64,000 bases of DNA, taken from the NCBI RefSeq assembly GCF_900156685.1, contig NZ_FTOJ01000001.1, positions 558,001-622,000 on the forward strand, read 5' to 3'. Below are positions 45,220-55,472 of the stretch, in pieces; position 1 is the stretch's first letter; each line of letters starts with the position of its first letter. The notes below the pieces were generated by a model. That model had not been told where the DNA came from and did not search any database. It worked only from the letters and a program-made list of their open reading frames with translations. The DNA is from Chryseobacterium piscicola (GTDB taxonomy: Bacteria; Bacteroidota; Bacteroidia; Flavobacteriales; Weeksellaceae). Position numbers and translations under genes: made by a program.

Positions 45220-45839
45220 TAGTATTAAATACATCAGGAAAAGAAACCGGAAAAAAAGTAACTCTAGACGAAACAGTATTCGGAATTGAGCCAAATAAGC
45301 ACGCGGTTTACTTAGAAGTGAAACAATATCTTGCTGCTCAGCGTCAAGGTACTCATAAATCAAAAGAAAGAAGCGAAATTACAGCTTCTACTAAAAAACT
45401 TAAGAAGCAAAAAGGATCTGGTTCTGCTAGATACGGTGATATTAAATCTCCTACTTTTAGAGGTGGAGGTAGAGTATTCGGTCCTAAGCCAAGAGACTAC
45501 AGATTCAAATTAAATAAAGCTCTTAAGAGATTAGCTAAAAAATCTGTTCTTTCTCAAAAAATGAGAGACAACAGTATTAAAATTGTTGAAGGATTGAGCA
45601 TTTCAGCTCCTAAAACTAAAGATTTTATCACTATCTTGAATGCGTTAGCATTAAACGATAAAAAGTCTTTATTCATTCTTCCTGATACAAACAAGAATGT
45701 GTATTTGTCTTCAAGAAACTTACCTAAGACTAAAGTTATGAAATTCAACGAAATTTCTTCTTATGACTTAATCAATGCAGGTGAGATTGTTTTCTTAGAA
45801 GGTGCAGTTGAAAAATTCCAGGAAAATTTAAAGAAATAA
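45210..45839 (+). CDS. rplD: 50S ribosomal protein L4
   Basis: A 209-aa protein whose extended loop lines the exit tunnel ([22 protein letters not shown]-rich and conserved). The start [12 protein letters not shown] overlaps the end of rplC. In E. coli L4 represses its own operon; whether that holds here is unknown. Confidence 0.97.
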   Translation: MELVVLNTSGKETGKKVTLDETVFGIEPNKHAVYLEVKQYLAAQRQGTHKSKERSEITASTKKLKKQKGSGSARYGDIKSPTFRGGGRVFGPKPRDYRFKLNKALKRLAKKSVLSQKMRDNSIKIVEGLSISAPKTKDFITILNALALNDKKSLFILPDTNKNVYLSSRNLPKTKVMKFNEISSYDLINAGEIVFLEGAVEKFQENLKK

Positions 45840-45842
45840 ATC

Positions 45843-46133
45843 ATGTCACTAATTATTAAACCAGTTATCTCAGAAAAGGCTAATTACCTTACGGATTTAA
45901 GAGGTACTTATTCTTTCTTGGTTAATCCTAAGGCGAATAAGATCCAGATAAAAAAAGCTGTTGAAGCAGCTTACGGTGTAAAAGTAGCAGACGTTAATAC
46001 AATGATTTATGCTCCGAAGGTTTCTTCGAAATACACAAAAAAAGGTCTTCAAGTAGGAAAGACTAATAAATTGAAAAAAGCGGTAATAAAACTTGTAGAA
46101 GGTGACGTTATCGATATTTTCGCTGTAAATTAA
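45843..46133 (+). CDS. rplW: 50S ribosomal protein L23
   Basis: A 96-aa protein at the tunnel exit, docking site for trigger factor and SRP. Signature IIKPVISEKANYLTD and FLVNPKANKIQIKKAVE. Three bases after rplD. Confidence 0.96.
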   Translation: MSLIIKPVISEKANYLTDLRGTYSFLVNPKANKIQIKKAVEAAYGVKVADVNTMIYAPKVSSKYTKKGLQVGKTNKLKKAVIKLVEGDVIDIFAVN

Positions 46134-46155
46134 TTATTAATTATAAATAATAGTA

Positions 46156-46977
46156 ATGTCTGTTAGAAAATTAAAACCTATCACCCCAGGACAGAGATTC
46201 AGAGTTGTTAACAATTTTGAGGAAATTACTACCAACAAACCAGAGAAGTCTCTAACTGTTGGTATTAGTAAGTCAGGTGGACGTAACCAAACTGGTAAAA
46301 TGACCATGCGTTACACCGGAGGTGGACACAAAAAGAAATACAGAATTATCGACTTCAAAAGAAACAAGCATGATGTTGAAGCAACGGTAAAAACTGTAGA
46401 GTACGATCCAAACAGAACTGCTTTCATCGCTTTGGTGGAGTATGCAGACGGAGAGAAGAGATATATCATCGCTCCTAACGGGATCAAAGTTGATCAAAAA
46501 ATCATGTCAGGAGAAAGTGTAGAGCCAAATGTTGGTAATGCAATGAAACTGAAAAACATTCCTTTGGGTACTGTAATTTCTTGTATCGAGATGAAGCCTG
46601 GCCAAGGTGCAATCTTAGCAAGAAGTGCTGGTTCTTCAGCTCAATTAACGTCTAGAGACGGAAAGTATGCAATCGTAAAATTGCCTTCAGGAGAATCTAG
46701 AATGATCCTTACTGAGTGCTATGCAATGGTTGGATCTGTTTCTAACGGAGATCATCAATTAACTGTATCAGGTAAGGCTGGTAGAAGCAGATGGTTAGGT
46801 AGAAGACCAAGAACTAGACCAGTAGTAATGAACCCTGTAGATCACCCAATGGGAGGTGGTGAAGGACGTTCTTCTGGAGGTCACCCAAGATCTAGAAATG
46901 GTATGCCGGCTAAAGGTTACAAAACTAGAAAGAAAAACAAAGTGTCTAACCGTTACATCGTATCTAAAAGAAAATAA
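46156..46977 (+). CDS. rplB: 50S ribosomal protein L2
   Basis: A 273-aa universal protein near the peptidyl-transferase centre. [32 protein letters not shown] and the C-terminal [20 protein letters not shown] with the conserved histidine are present. Confidence 0.98.
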   Translation: MSVRKLKPITPGQRFRVVNNFEEITTNKPEKSLTVGISKSGGRNQTGKMTMRYTGGGHKKKYRIIDFKRNKHDVEATVKTVEYDPNRTAFIALVEYADGEKRYIIAPNGIKVDQKIMSGESVEPNVGNAMKLKNIPLGTVISCIEMKPGQGAILARSAGSSAQLTSRDGKYAIVKLPSGESRMILTECYAMVGSVSNGDHQLTVSGKAGRSRWLGRRPRTRPVVMNPVDHPMGGGEGRSSGGHPRSRNGMPAKGYKTRKKNKVSNRYIVSKRK

Positions 46978-46979
46978 TT

Positions 46980-47258
46980 ATGGCAAGATCACTTAAAAAA
47001 GGACCATTCATTCATCATACTTTAGATAAGAAGGTTCAGACAAATATCGAAGCTGGTAAGAAAACAGTTATCAAAACTTGGTCTAGAGCATCGATGATCT
47101 CTCCGGACTTCGTAGGACAAACTATTGCTGTGCACAACGGGAAAGCATTTATTCCTGTTTACGTTACAGAAAATATGGTAGGTCACAAGTTGGGCGAATT
47201 TTCTCCAACAAGATCTTTCAGAGGTCATGGTGGTAACAAAAACAAAGGTAGCAGATAA
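46980..47258 (+). CDS. rpsS: 30S ribosomal protein S19
   Basis: A 92-aa protein of the 30S head: [39 protein letters not shown] and the [13 protein letters not shown] tail. Two bases after rplB. Confidence 0.97.
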   Translation: MARSLKKGPFIHHTLDKKVQTNIEAGKKTVIKTWSRASMISPDFVGQTIAVHNGKAFIPVYVTENMVGHKLGEFSPTRSFRGHGGNKNKGSR

Positions 47259-47260
47259 TC

Positions 47261-47659
47261 ATGGGATCAAGAAAAAGAGAAAGTGCATTAGCACGTAAAT
47301 TAACAAATCAAGATGTAGCGAAAGCGTTACACAATGATTGCCCATCTTCTCCAAGAAAAATGAGATTAGTAGCTGATATCATCAGAGGAGTAGAAGTAGA
47401 CAAAGCTTTATATATTCTAAAATATTCTAAAAAAGACGCTTCAAACAAATTGGAGAAAGTTTTACTTTCTGCAATGGCAAACTGGCAGTCTAAAAACGAA
47501 GGTGCCGACATCGAGGAGGCTAACCTTATCGTTAAAGAAATTTTTGTAGACAGTGCAAGACAATTGAAGAGACTAAGACCAGCTCCACAAGGTAGAGGTT
47601 ACAGAATCAGAAAAAGATCAAACCACATTACACTAATCTTAGGCACAAAAGAAAATTAA
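47261..47659 (+). CDS. rplV: 50S ribosomal protein L22
   Basis: A 132-aa tunnel protein. [14 protein letters not shown] and the tail [20 protein letters not shown] are typical, including the beta-hairpin region that lines the tunnel. Somewhat longer at the N-terminus than in E. coli. Confidence 0.96.
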   Translation: MGSRKRESALARKLTNQDVAKALHNDCPSSPRKMRLVADIIRGVEVDKALYILKYSKKDASNKLEKVLLSAMANWQSKNEGADIEEANLIVKEIFVDSARQLKRLRPAPQGRGYRIRKRSNHITLILGTKEN

Positions 47660-47666
47660 TCAAGGT

Positions 47667-48437
47667 ATGGGACAGAAGACAAATCCAATTGGTAACAGAT
47701 TAGGTATCATCAGAGGATGGGATTCTAACTGGTTTGGCGGAAAGAATTATGGAGACAGAATCGCTGAAGACTACAAAATCAGAAGATACCTTGAAGCTAG
47801 ATTATCTAAAGGTGGTATTTCAAGAATTTATATTGAAAGAACATTAAAATTAGTAACAGTTACAATCACTACTGCTAGACCGGGATTAATCATCGGTAAA
47901 GGAGGACAAGAGGTTGATAAATTGAAAGAAGAGTTGAAAAAATTGACTAAAAAGGATATTCAAATCAACATCTTCGAAATCAAAAGACCAGAGCTAGATG
48001 CAGTATTAGTTGCAGACAGCATTGCAAAGCAAATCGAAAACAGAATCTCTTACAGAAGAGCTGTAAAGATGGCTATCGCAGGTACAATGAGAATGGGTGC
48101 AGAAGGTATCAAAGTTCAAATCTCTGGTAGATTGAACGGTGCTGAAATGGCAAGATCAGAATCTTTCAAAGACGGAAGAATTCCTTTGTCTACTTTCAGA
48201 GCAGATATCGATTACCACATCGGTGAAGCATTGACTCAGTACGGGAAACTAGGAGTGAAAGTTTGGATCATGAAAGGAGAAGTTTACGGTAAAAGAGAAC
48301 TTACACCTCTAGTAGGACAACAGAAAAAAGGAGGTCAGCCATCAGGAGACAGAAACAACAACCGCGGAGGTGGTGGTAACGGAGACAGAGATAACAGAAG
48401 ACCAAGAAGAAACAATAACAATAACAATAATAATTAA
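47667..48437 (+). CDS. rpsC: 30S ribosomal protein S3
   Basis: A 256-aa protein of the mRNA entry site with KH domain ([18 protein letters not shown]). The core ends near residue 215. A low-complexity tail follows ([20 protein letters not shown], then a run of asparagines encoded by AAC/AAT alternation). Similar basic tails occur in Bacteroidota S3; the polyasparagine end may be variable. Followed by a 97-bp gap before rplP, the largest within this part of the operon. Confidence 0.97.
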   Translation: MGQKTNPIGNRLGIIRGWDSNWFGGKNYGDRIAEDYKIRRYLEARLSKGGISRIYIERTLKLVTVTITTARPGLIIGKGGQEVDKLKEELKKLTKKDIQINIFEIKRPELDAVLVADSIAKQIENRISYRRAVKMAIAGTMRMGAEGIKVQISGRLNGAEMARSESFKDGRIPLSTFRADIDYHIGEALTQYGKLGVKVWIMKGEVYGKRELTPLVGQQKKGGQPSGDRNNNRGGGGNGDRDNRRPRRNNNNNNNN

Positions 48438-48494
48438 AATTTTAGATTAGAAATTTTGCATTTTAAATTACCGTTACTTATTTAAAATAAAAAA

Positions 48495-48528
48495 CTACTA
48501 AAATCTAAAATCTAAAATCTAAAATTTA
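48495..48528. repeat. Heptamer tandem repeat between rpsC and rplP
   Basis: Four near-copies of AAATCTA in direct succession within CTACTAAAATCTAAAATC and its continuation. AATTTTAGATTAG at 48438-48450 is roughly complementary, so the gap could fold as an AT-rich stem. Confidence 0.6.
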
Positions 48529-48534
48529 GAAATT

Positions 48535-48960
48535 ATGTTACAACCAAAAAGAACCAAGTTCCGTAGAGTACATAAGATGAAAATGAAGGGGATTGCTCAA
48601 AGAGGTAGTCTACTTGCTTATGGAACTTTCGGGATTAAAGCTACAGAAGGCGCTTGGATCACGGCAAGACAAATTGAAGCTGCGCGTATTGCTGCTACAA
48701 GATATATGAAGAGAGAAGGTCAACTATGGATCAAAATATTTCCAGATAAACCTATTACTAAGAAACCAGCCGAAGTAAGGATGGGTAAAGGTAAAGGTGC
48801 TGTAGAATATTGGGTAGCTGTAGTAAAACCAGGTAAAATTATGTTCGAAGTTGGTGGTGTATCTTACGATATCGCTAAAGAAGCACTAAGACTTGCAGCA
48901 CAAAAATTACCTATTGTTACTAAATTTATCGTTGCTAACGATTTTGTTAAACCTCTTTAA
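48535..48960 (+). CDS. rplP: 50S ribosomal protein L16
   Basis: A 141-aa protein: [20 protein letters not shown], then [17 protein letters not shown]. It contacts the A-site tRNA elbow and completes 50S assembly. Four bases to the rpmC frame. Confidence 0.97.
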   Translation: MLQPKRTKFRRVHKMKMKGIAQRGSLLAYGTFGIKATEGAWITARQIEAARIAATRYMKREGQLWIKIFPDKPITKKPAEVRMGKGKGAVEYWVAVVKPGKIMFEVGGVSYDIAKEALRLAAQKLPIVTKFIVANDFVKPL

Positions 48961-48972
48961 TCTTTGTATACA

Positions 48973-49158
48973 ATGAAAAAAGCTGATATTAAAAATTTAA
49001 GCGCGGGTGATATTCAAACTCAATTGGCAGAAGCAAAAGTTCAATATTCTAAATTGAAATTGGCTCATGCAATCAGCCCTATTGAAAACCCGATTCAAAT
49101 CAAAGATTTGAGAAAGACAATCGCTAGACTAAACACGGAGTTAACTAACAAACAATAA
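48973..49158 (+). CDS. rpmC: 50S ribosomal protein L29
   Basis: A 61-aa two-helix protein near the tunnel exit ([40 protein letters not shown]). The ATG at 48973 was preferred to the TTG at 48964, which would add three residues foreign to the family. Confidence 0.93.
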   Translation: MKKADIKNLSAGDIQTQLAEAKVQYSKLKLAHAISPIENPIQIKDLRKTIARLNTELTNKQ

Positions 49159-49169
49159 TCCTTTTTATA

Positions 49170-49424
49170 ATGGATAGAAATTTAAGAAAAGAAAGAATCG
49201 GAGTGGTTTCCAGCAATAAAATGGAAAAAACTATTGTTGTTAGCGAAACTACAAGAGTAAAGCACCCGATGTACGGTAAATTCGTTCTAAAAACGAAAAA
49301 ATATACTGCACACGACGAAAACAACGAATGCAACGAAGGAGATACAGTTCTTATTTCTGAAACAAGACCTTTGAGCAAGAGCAAGAGATGGAGATTAGTA
49401 AGAATCATTGAAAAAGCTAAGTAA
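49170..49424 (+). CDS. rpsQ: 30S ribosomal protein S17
   Basis: An 84-aa OB-fold protein: [54 protein letters not shown]. Typical length. Confidence 0.97.
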   Translation: MDRNLRKERIGVVSSNKMEKTIVVSETTRVKHPMYGKFVLKTKKYTAHDENNECNEGDTVLISETRPLSKSKRWRLVRIIEKAK

Positions 49425-49426
49425 TA

Positions 49427-49795
49427 ATGTTACAAACAGAATCAAGATTAAAAGTTGCTGATAATACAGGTGCTAAAGAAGTACTAGTTATCAGAGTTCT
49501 GGGAGGAACCAGAAGAAGATATGCTTCAGTTGGTGATAAAATCGTTGTTACAATCAAAGATTCTACACCATCAGGAAACGCAAAAAAAGGTCAGGTATCT
49601 AAAGCTGTAGTAGTAAGAACAAAAAAAGCAGTGAGAAGAAAAGATGGTTCATACATCAAATTCGAAGACAACGCTTGTGTATTGCTAAACGCAGCAGGAG
49701 AAATGAGAGGAACACGTGTTTTCGGACCCGTTGCTCGTGAGTTGAGAGACAAAGAATATATGAAAATCATTTCATTAGCTCCTGAAGTACTTTAA
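49427..49795 (+). CDS. rplN: 50S ribosomal protein L14
   Basis: A 122-aa protein at the subunit interface: [40 protein letters not shown]. Exactly the usual length. Starts two bases after rpsQ. Confidence 0.97.
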   Translation: MLQTESRLKVADNTGAKEVLVIRVLGGTRRRYASVGDKIVVTIKDSTPSGNAKKGQVSKAVVVRTKKAVRRKDGSYIKFEDNACVLLNAAGEMRGTRVFGPVARELRDKEYMKIISLAPEVL

Positions 49796-49815
49796 TATTT
49801 AAAATTTTAAAAAAA

Positions 49816-50142
49816 ATGTCAAAGTTAAAAATAAAAAGAGGAGATAACGTAATCGTAACTACCGGTAAGAAAGAGCTTAAAGGTAAAACAGGTGAAGTTA
49901 TTGAAGTGATCAAAAAAGAAGGAAGAGACCCTAGAGTTATCGTTGCAGGTCTTAACATTGTTAAAAAACACGTTAAGCCTTCAGCTTCTAATCCGCAAGG
50001 AGGAATTACTGAAAAAGAAGCTTCTATTCATATCTCAAACATAGCTTTAGTTGATAAAGACGGAAAAGCTATCAAAATCGGTTTCAAAATCGAAGGAGAT
50101 AAGAAAGTAAGAATCAACAAAAAAACGGGTGAAACTTTATAA
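49816..50142 (+). CDS. rplX: 50S ribosomal protein L24
   Basis: A 108-aa KOW-domain assembly initiator: KIKRGDNVIVTTGKKELKGK, then NIVKKHVKPSASNPQGGI. Normal length and place. Confidence 0.97.
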   Translation: MSKLKIKRGDNVIVTTGKKELKGKTGEVIEVIKKEGRDPRVIVAGLNIVKKHVKPSASNPQGGITEKEASIHISNIALVDKDGKAIKIGFKIEGDKKVRINKKTGETL

Positions 50143-50155
50143 TTTTAAATAACAC

Positions 50156-50707
50156 ATGGAATATATAGCAAGACCCAAAGTAGATTATACAGAGAAAATT
50201 GTTCCTGCAATGATGGAAGAATTTGGCTACAAATCAGTAATGCAAGTACCTAGATTAGAGAAAATTGTTATCTCTCAAGGTTTAGGTGATGCTACAGCAG
50301 ATAAAAAAATTATCGATTATGCTGTAGAAGAACTTACAAACATCACAGGTCAAAAAGCAGTAGGAACTATCTCTAAGAAAGATGAAGCTGCTTTTAAACT
50401 AAGAAAAGGTATGCCTGTAGGTGCTAAAGTTACACTTAGAGCACACAGAATGTATGAGTTTTTAGATAGATTGACTTCTTCTGCTTTACCACGTATCAGA
50501 GATTTCTCTGGTATCAAAGCAGATGGTTTCGATGGTAGAGGAAACTATAACTTAGGAATCACTGAGCAAATTATCTTCCCTGAAATCGTAATTGACAAAG
50601 TGAAAAAAATCCAAGGGATGGACATTACTTTCGTTACTACAGCGAAAACAGATAAAGAAGCTAAATCATTATTAACTCACTTCGGTTTACCGTTCAAAAA
50701 GAACTAA
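50156..50707 (+). CDS. rplE: 50S ribosomal protein L5
   Basis: A 183-aa 5S rRNA-binding protein: [40 protein letters not shown], and the C-terminal [17 protein letters not shown]. Confidence 0.97.
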   Translation: MEYIARPKVDYTEKIVPAMMEEFGYKSVMQVPRLEKIVISQGLGDATADKKIIDYAVEELTNITGQKAVGTISKKDEAAFKLRKGMPVGAKVTLRAHRMYEFLDRLTSSALPRIRDFSGIKADGFDGRGNYNLGITEQIIFPEIVIDKVKKIQGMDITFVTTAKTDKEAKSLLTHFGLPFKKN

Positions 50708-50710
50708 GAA

Positions 50711-50980
50711 ATGGCTAAAGAATCAATGAAAGCGCGTGAGCGCAAAAGAGAAGCTACTGTAGCTAAATACGCTGAAAAGAGAAAAGCTCTTAAAGAAGCT
50801 GGTGATTACGAAGGACTTCAGAAATTGCCTAAAAATGCTTCTCCTGTAAGATTACACAACAGATGTAAACTGACAGGCAGACCAAGAGGATACATGAGAA
50901 CGTTTGGTATTTCTAGAGTAACTTTCAGAGAAATGGCAAACAACGGTCTTATCCCAGGCGTTAAAAAAGCTAGTTGGTAA
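50711..50980 (+). CDS. rpsN: 30S ribosomal protein S14
   Basis: An 89-aa protein: [37 protein letters not shown], ending KKASW. The length and the single cysteine show the zinc-free (C-minus) long form, not the 61-aa zinc form. A terminator-like hairpin follows, unusual in this position. Confidence 0.96.
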   Translation: MAKESMKARERKREATVAKYAEKRKALKEAGDYEGLQKLPKNASPVRLHNRCKLTGRPRGYMRTFGISRVTFREMANNGLIPGVKKASW

Positions 50981-50997
50981 GCAATAAATTTTTTTTT

Positions 50998-51031
50998 ACA
51001 GCTGACTTCTATATTTTTATAAGTCAGCTGT
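50998..51031 (+). terminator. Terminator-like hairpin between rpsN and rpsH
   Basis: Perfect 11-base arms ACAGCTGACTT (50998-51008) and AAGTCAGCTGT (51021-51031), 12-base loop, T-rich on both sides. It lies 18 bp after rpsN and 76 bp before a new promoter, so it separates two transcription units in the spc cluster. Confidence 0.75.
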
Positions 51032-51106
51032 ATTTTAATAAATAGAGCACAAAGTTAGGTCAGCTCAGAGATAGAGAAAAAAATAATATTATTAATTTTT
51101 TTTTTG

Positions 51107-51114
51107 TACTTTTG
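51107..51114 (+). promoter_or_regulatory. Promoter -7 element of the rpsH-led unit
   Basis: TACTTTTG followed by CATCC fits TAnnTTTG exactly, as at rpsL. A -33 TTTG at 19-21 bases was not found. The rpsH start is 219 bp downstream. Confidence 0.6.
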
Positions 51115-51332
51115 CATCCGCTCAGGAAAATTATTATTTCCCTGGGAGACTAATCTTCGTTTTGTCTATGTTTATTAGAATAAAATGAAATTAAAAAAAT
51201 CAAAGTGACAATTAAGTTGTTGAGATACTGAAGGTAAAGAGATCAGGCAAAGAAATTTCGGAGCCATAAAGTCTTTAATCTTCAAGTCTTTTCAATACTG
51301 ATTGTCATTAACCAATAATTTAAAACAAAGAA
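51115..51332 (+). other. 218-nt leader of the rpsH unit
   Basis: A long untranslated stretch between promoter and rpsH. It contains the palindrome TCCCTGGGA (51141-51149) and no convincing reading frame. Such leaders often hold binding sites for autogenous ribosomal-protein repressors; S8 is the spc regulator in E. coli, but I could not fit an S8 site here. Confidence 0.45.
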
Positions 51333-51731
51333 ATGGTAACAGATCCAATTTCAGATTTCCTAACTAGAGTAAGGAACGCACAAAGCGCAGGCCACAAAGT
51401 GGTGGAAATTCCTGCATCGAAAATCAAAAAGGAGATTACAAAAATCTTATTTGAGCAAGGCTATATCTTAAACTTTAAGTTTGAAGAAAGCGCTGTTCAA
51501 GGAACGATCAAAATCGCTTTGAAGTACGACAAACAAACTAGCAAACCAGCAATCAAGAGCATACAAAGAGCTTCTAGACCAGGTTTGAGACAGTACAAAG
51601 GCTCTGGTGAGCTTCCTAGAGTACTAAATGGTTTGGGTATTTCTATCATCTCTACTTCTAAAGGAGTAATGACTGATAAGAAAGCTAGAGAAGAGAAAGT
51701 AGGCGGTGAGGTAATCTGCTATGTTTATTAA
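51333..51731 (+). CDS. rpsH: 30S ribosomal protein S8
   Basis: A 132-aa 16S rRNA-binding protein: TDPISDFLTRVRNAQSAGHK, RPGLRQYKGSGELPRVLNGL, ISTSKGVMTDKKAREEKVGG. First gene of its own transcription unit. Confidence 0.97.
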   Translation: MVTDPISDFLTRVRNAQSAGHKVVEIPASKIKKEITKILFEQGYILNFKFEESAVQGTIKIALKYDKQTSKPAIKSIQRASRPGLRQYKGSGELPRVLNGLGISIISTSKGVMTDKKAREEKVGGEVICYVY

Positions 51732-51748
51732 TTTTTAATCAAAGGAAA

Positions 51749-52294
51749 ATGTCAAGAATTGGTAAAGCAATTATAACAATTCCAGCAGGAGTTACAGTCA
51801 CTGAAAAAGAAGGTGTAGTAACAGTAAAAGGTCCTAAAGGAGAACTTTCTCAGGAGCTTACAGCAGGAATTAGTTTAGAGCAAAACGATGGTGAGCTTAC
51901 AGTAAGCAGACCTTCAGATACTAAACAACACAGAGCGCTACACGGTTTATACCGAGCGTTAATCAATAACATGATTTTGGGAACCACAGAAGGTTTCACA
52001 AAAAAATTAGAACTAGTAGGGGTAGGATACAGAGCTTCACACTCAGGTCAAAAACTTGAGTTAGCTTTAGGATTCTCTCACGGTATCGTATTAGAAATTC
52101 CTAGTGAAGTGATAATCGACACATTGACTGAAAAAGGTAAAAACCCAATCATTACTTTAACGTCTCACGACAAACAACTTCTGGGAATGGTTTCTGCAAA
52201 GATTCGTTCATTCAGAAAGCCTGAGCCATACAAAGGAAAAGGTGTAAGATTCGTAGGAGAAATTGTAAGACGTAAAGCTGGTAAATCTGCTTAA
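51749..52294 (+). CDS. rplF: 50S ribosomal protein L6
   Basis: A 181-aa two-domain protein: [20 protein letters not shown], then [20 protein letters not shown] and the C-terminal [20 protein letters not shown]. Confidence 0.97.
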   Translation: MSRIGKAIITIPAGVTVTEKEGVVTVKGPKGELSQELTAGISLEQNDGELTVSRPSDTKQHRALHGLYRALINNMILGTTEGFTKKLELVGVGYRASHSGQKLELALGFSHGIVLEIPSEVIIDTLTEKGKNPIITLTSHDKQLLGMVSAKIRSFRKPEPYKGKGVRFVGEIVRRKAGKSA

Positions 52295-52308
52295 TAAAAT
52301 TTAAGAAA

Positions 52309-52662
52309 ATGGCACTAAGTAAATTAGAAAAAAGAATCAGAATAAAAAGAAGAATAAGAGGGAAAATCTCTGGAACTTCTGTATTGCCAAGATTATCTGT
52401 ATACAAGAGTAATAAGGAAATTTACGCTCAGTTAATCGATGATAAAGACGGTAAAACTTTAGCTTCGGCTTCTTCTAGAGAGAAGAGTGTTGACGCTAAC
52501 GGAACAAAAAGTGAAATTTCTGCTGCCGTAGGTAAAGCAATCGCTGCTAAAGCAATCGCTGCAGGAATTGAAAATATTGTATTTGATAGAAACGGATTCG
52601 TATATCATGGTAGAGTAAAAGCTCTAGCAGAAGGTGCGAGAGAAGCAGGACTTAAATTCTAA
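52309..52662 (+). CDS. rplR: 50S ribosomal protein L18
   Basis: A 117-aa 5S rRNA-binding protein: [40 protein letters not shown]. Typical C-terminal GLKF. Confidence 0.97.
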   Translation: MALSKLEKRIRIKRRIRGKISGTSVLPRLSVYKSNKEIYAQLIDDKDGKTLASASSREKSVDANGTKSEISAAVGKAIAAKAIAAGIENIVFDRNGFVYHGRVKALAEGAREAGLKF

Positions 52663-52680
52663 TCATTAAATTTCGGAAAT

Positions 52681-53202
52681 ATGTTAGGACTAGATAATAT
52701 AGAAAGAGTAAAACCGGGAGGATTAGAATTAAAAGATCGTCTCGTATCCGTAAACAGGGTAACAAAAGTAACTAAAGGAGGTAGAGCATTCGGATTTTCT
52801 GCAATTGTTGTTGTAGGAGACGAAGCTGGAACTATCGGTTTTGGTTTAGGAAAATCTAAGGAAGTTGCTTCTGCTATTGCTAAGGCTGTAGAAGATGCTA
52901 AAAAGAACTTAGTAAAAGTTCCTGTAATGAATCATACCATTCCTCACCAGTCTGCTGCCAGATATGGTGGTGCAGATATCTTCTTGAGACCTGCTTCTCA
53001 TGGTACAGGTCTTATCGCCGGGGGTGCAGTAAGAGCGGTACTTGAGTCTGCTGGTATTCACGATATCCTTTCAAAATCTAAAGGATCTTCAAACCCTCAC
53101 AATGTGGTAAAGGCAACTTTCAAAGCATTGTTAGACATCAGAAGACCAGAAGAAATCGCAAGAATGAGAGGAGTTTCTCTAACTAAAGTGTTTAACGGTT
53201 AA
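52681..53202 (+). CDS. rpsE: 30S ribosomal protein S5
   Basis: A 173-aa protein of the decoding and mRNA entry region: [40 protein letters not shown], then the [13 protein letters not shown] segment. Confidence 0.97.
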   Translation: MLGLDNIERVKPGGLELKDRLVSVNRVTKVTKGGRAFGFSAIVVVGDEAGTIGFGLGKSKEVASAIAKAVEDAKKNLVKVPVMNHTIPHQSAARYGGADIFLRPASHGTGLIAGGAVRAVLESAGIHDILSKSKGSSNPHNVVKATFKALLDIRRPEEIARMRGVSLTKVFNG

Positions 53203-53212
53203 TAAATAAGCA

Positions 53213-53389
53213 ATGGCAACAATTAAAGTAAAGCAAGTAAGAAGCGCTATTGGTAGAACAAAAACCCAAAAGAGAACGCTTGAAGCATTAGGATTTAAGA
53301 AACTTCACCAAGTTGTAGAACACGAAGCTACGCCTTCTATTTTAGGAATGATAGCTGCAGTTAGTCACTTACTTGAAGTTCAAAAATAA
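53213..53389 (+). CDS. rpmD: 50S ribosomal protein L30
   Basis: A 58-aa protein: MATIKVKQVRSAIGRTKTQK, then TLEALGFKKLHQVVEH and GMIAAVSHLLEVQK. This is the compact bacterial L30 at its usual place between rpsE and rplO, 10 bp after rpsE and 19 bp before rplO. Confidence 0.95.
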   Translation: MATIKVKQVRSAIGRTKTQKRTLEALGFKKLHQVVEHEATPSILGMIAAVSHLLEVQK

Positions 53390-53408
53390 TTTTTAAAATA
53401 ATTTTAAA

Positions 53409-53858
53409 ATGAATTTAAACAACATAAAACCAGCTGCAGGATCTACTTTCAATTCAAAAAGAATTGGTAGAGGTCAAGGTACTGGAAAAGGAGGTACTTC
53501 TACAAAAGGTCACAAAGGTCAGAAAGCAAGAGCTGGTTATTCTCAGAAAATTGGTTTTGAGGGTGGACAAATGCCTTTACAAAGAAGATTACCGAAATTC
53601 GGTTTCAAAAATGTAAACAGAAAAGAGTTTAGAGGAATTAACCTTGATACAATTCAAATCTTAATCGAGAACAAATCTATCACTGGAGAAATCACGAGAG
53701 AAGTAATGATTGAGAACGGATTAATTACTAAAAACGAATTAGTGAAAATCATGGGTAGAGGAGAATTGAAATCAGCGGTTTCAATCTCTGCTGACAAATT
53801 CACTAAATCTGCTGAGGAGTTGATCTCTAAAGCAGGAGGAAAAGCAATTACCTTATAA
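53409..53858 (+). CDS. rplO: 50S ribosomal protein L15
   Basis: A 149-aa protein: MNLNNIKPAAGSTFNSKRIG, GRGQGTGKGGTSTKGHKGQK, and FEGGQMPLQRRLPKFGF. It precedes secY by 9 bp. Confidence 0.97.
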   Translation: MNLNNIKPAAGSTFNSKRIGRGQGTGKGGTSTKGHKGQKARAGYSQKIGFEGGQMPLQRRLPKFGFKNVNRKEFRGINLDTIQILIENKSITGEITREVMIENGLITKNELVKIMGRGELKSAVSISADKFTKSAEELISKAGGKAITL

Positions 53859-53867
53859 CAAATAGTA

Positions 53868-55247
53868 ATGAAAGAATTTATACAGACCCTCAAAAATATT
53901 TGGAGCTTAAAAGAGCTAAGAGAAAAAATTCTCTTTACTTTATTTATCATCCTTGTGTATAGATTCGCATCTTTCATCTCTTTACCTGCGATTAACCTTG
54001 CAGAAGTAGGAGATCTCTTAGAGCATTATAAAAGTCAAGGCGGAAACAAGCAGGGAGCAGGTCTCCTTGGCTTGCTTTCGTCATTTACAGGAGGGGCGTT
54101 CAGTCATGCTTCTGTAATGGCTTTAGGTATCATGCCTTATATTTCTGCATCAATCATAGTTCAGCTGATGGGAATGGCAATTCCTTATCTTCAAAAACTA
54201 CAGAAAGATGGAGAGTCTGGTAGAAATACACTGAATCAGATCACCAGATGGTTAACGATCGGAGTTTGTCTTGTACAAGCACCTTCTTATTTAACATCGA
54301 TCACTCAGTTGTTCTTACCTTATGCTCAGTTTCAATCTGCATATTTTGTAGATCCTAATTCAATTATGTTCTGGTTACCAAGTATTGTAATTTTGGTTGG
54401 TGGTTCTGTTTTTGCAATGTGGTTGGGTGAGAAAATCACCGATAAAGGTATCGGAAACGGTATTTCTATCCTTATTATGGTAGGAATTCTTTCTAGATTA
54501 CCAGAAGCATTCGTACAAGAAATAGCAGTTCAGAACTCAAAAGGAGGTTTAGGTTCTATCATGATTATGATTGAAGTTCTATTCTGGATGGTAGTGGTTC
54601 TTTTAGCTGTTGTATTATCGGTGGCTGTAAGAAAAATTCCTATTCAGTATGTAAGCAGAGCTCAAGCAAGAGGAGGTGTAAATAGAAATCTTATGCAAGG
54701 GGCAAGACAGTGGATTCCACTAAAAGTAAATGCAGCCGGTGTAATGCCAATCATTTTTGCTCAGGCATTAATGTTCGTACCTGGTTTGCTTACCAAAGTA
54801 GATGAATCTAATACTTTCCTTGCCGGGTTTAAAAATGTATTCAGCTGGCAATACAATGTATTGTTTGCACTATTGATTATTATCTTTTCATTCTTCTATA
54901 CAGCAATCACAATTCCTGTAAACCAGATGGCCGATGACCTAAAAAGACAAGGGGGATTGGTACCAAAAGTAAGACCAGGTAAAGAAACTGCTGATTATTT
55001 GGATGATATATTATCAAAAATTACTTTGCCAGGTTCAATATTTTTATCTATCTTTGCAGTCCTTCCGGCAATTGTGCATGGGAGCTTTGTTCAGACAGAT
55101 GCTTTTGCCCTGTTTTTCGGGGGTACATCATTATTAATTATGGTGGGCGTAATTTTAGATACTGTTCAACAGATTAATACTTATCTGCTAAATCATCATT
55201 ATGATGGTTTGATGCAGTCTAAATTGTCAAGAACAACCGGATATTAA
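53868..55247 (+). CDS. secY: Protein translocase subunit SecY
   Basis: A 459-aa ten-helix channel of the Sec translocon. Signatures: FTGGAFSHASVMALGIMPYI plug region, GEKITDKGIGNGISILIM and the C-terminal loops NQMADDLKRQGGLVPKVRPG that contact the ribosome and SecA. Full length. Confidence 0.97.
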   Translation: MKEFIQTLKNIWSLKELREKILFTLFIILVYRFASFISLPAINLAEVGDLLEHYKSQGGNKQGAGLLGLLSSFTGGAFSHASVMALGIMPYISASIIVQLMGMAIPYLQKLQKDGESGRNTLNQITRWLTIGVCLVQAPSYLTSITQLFLPYAQFQSAYFVDPNSIMFWLPSIVILVGGSVFAMWLGEKITDKGIGNGISILIMVGILSRLPEAFVQEIAVQNSKGGLGSIMIMIEVLFWMVVVLLAVVLSVAVRKIPIQYVSRAQARGGVNRNLMQGARQWIPLKVNAAGVMPIIFAQALMFVPGLLTKVDESNTFLAGFKNVFSWQYNVLFALLIIIFSFFYTAITIPVNQMADDLKRQGGLVPKVRPGKETADYLDDILSKITLPGSIFLSIFAVLPAIVHGSFVQTDAFALFFGGTSLLIMVGVILDTVQQINTYLLNHHYDGLMQSKLSRTTGY

Positions 55248-55250
55248 TTT

Positions 55251-55466
55251 ATGGCAAAACAAAAACATATTGAACAAGATGGCGTGATTACAGAAGCGCT
55301 TTCTAATGCACAGTTTCGTGTAGAGCTGGAAAATGGGCATATTCTTATTGCTCATATTTCAGGGAAGATGAGAATGCACTATATTAAACTATTACCTGGT
55401 GATAAGGTAAAATTAGAAATGTCTCCTTACGATCTTTCGAAGGGGAGAATTACATTTAGATATTAA
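55251..55466 (+). CDS. infA: Translation initiation factor IF-1
   Basis: A 71-aa OB-fold factor: [54 protein letters not shown]. It binds the 30S A site. Three bases after secY. Confidence 0.97.
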   Translation: MAKQKHIEQDGVITEALSNAQFRVELENGHILIAHISGKMRMHYIKLLPGDKVKLEMSPYDLSKGRITFRY

Positions 55467-55472
55467 ACAAAC

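Noticed and set aside
48495..48528. Short tandem repeats as a CRISPR array
   Set aside because: Units are 7 bp with no spacers and no cas genes; a simple tandem repeat.
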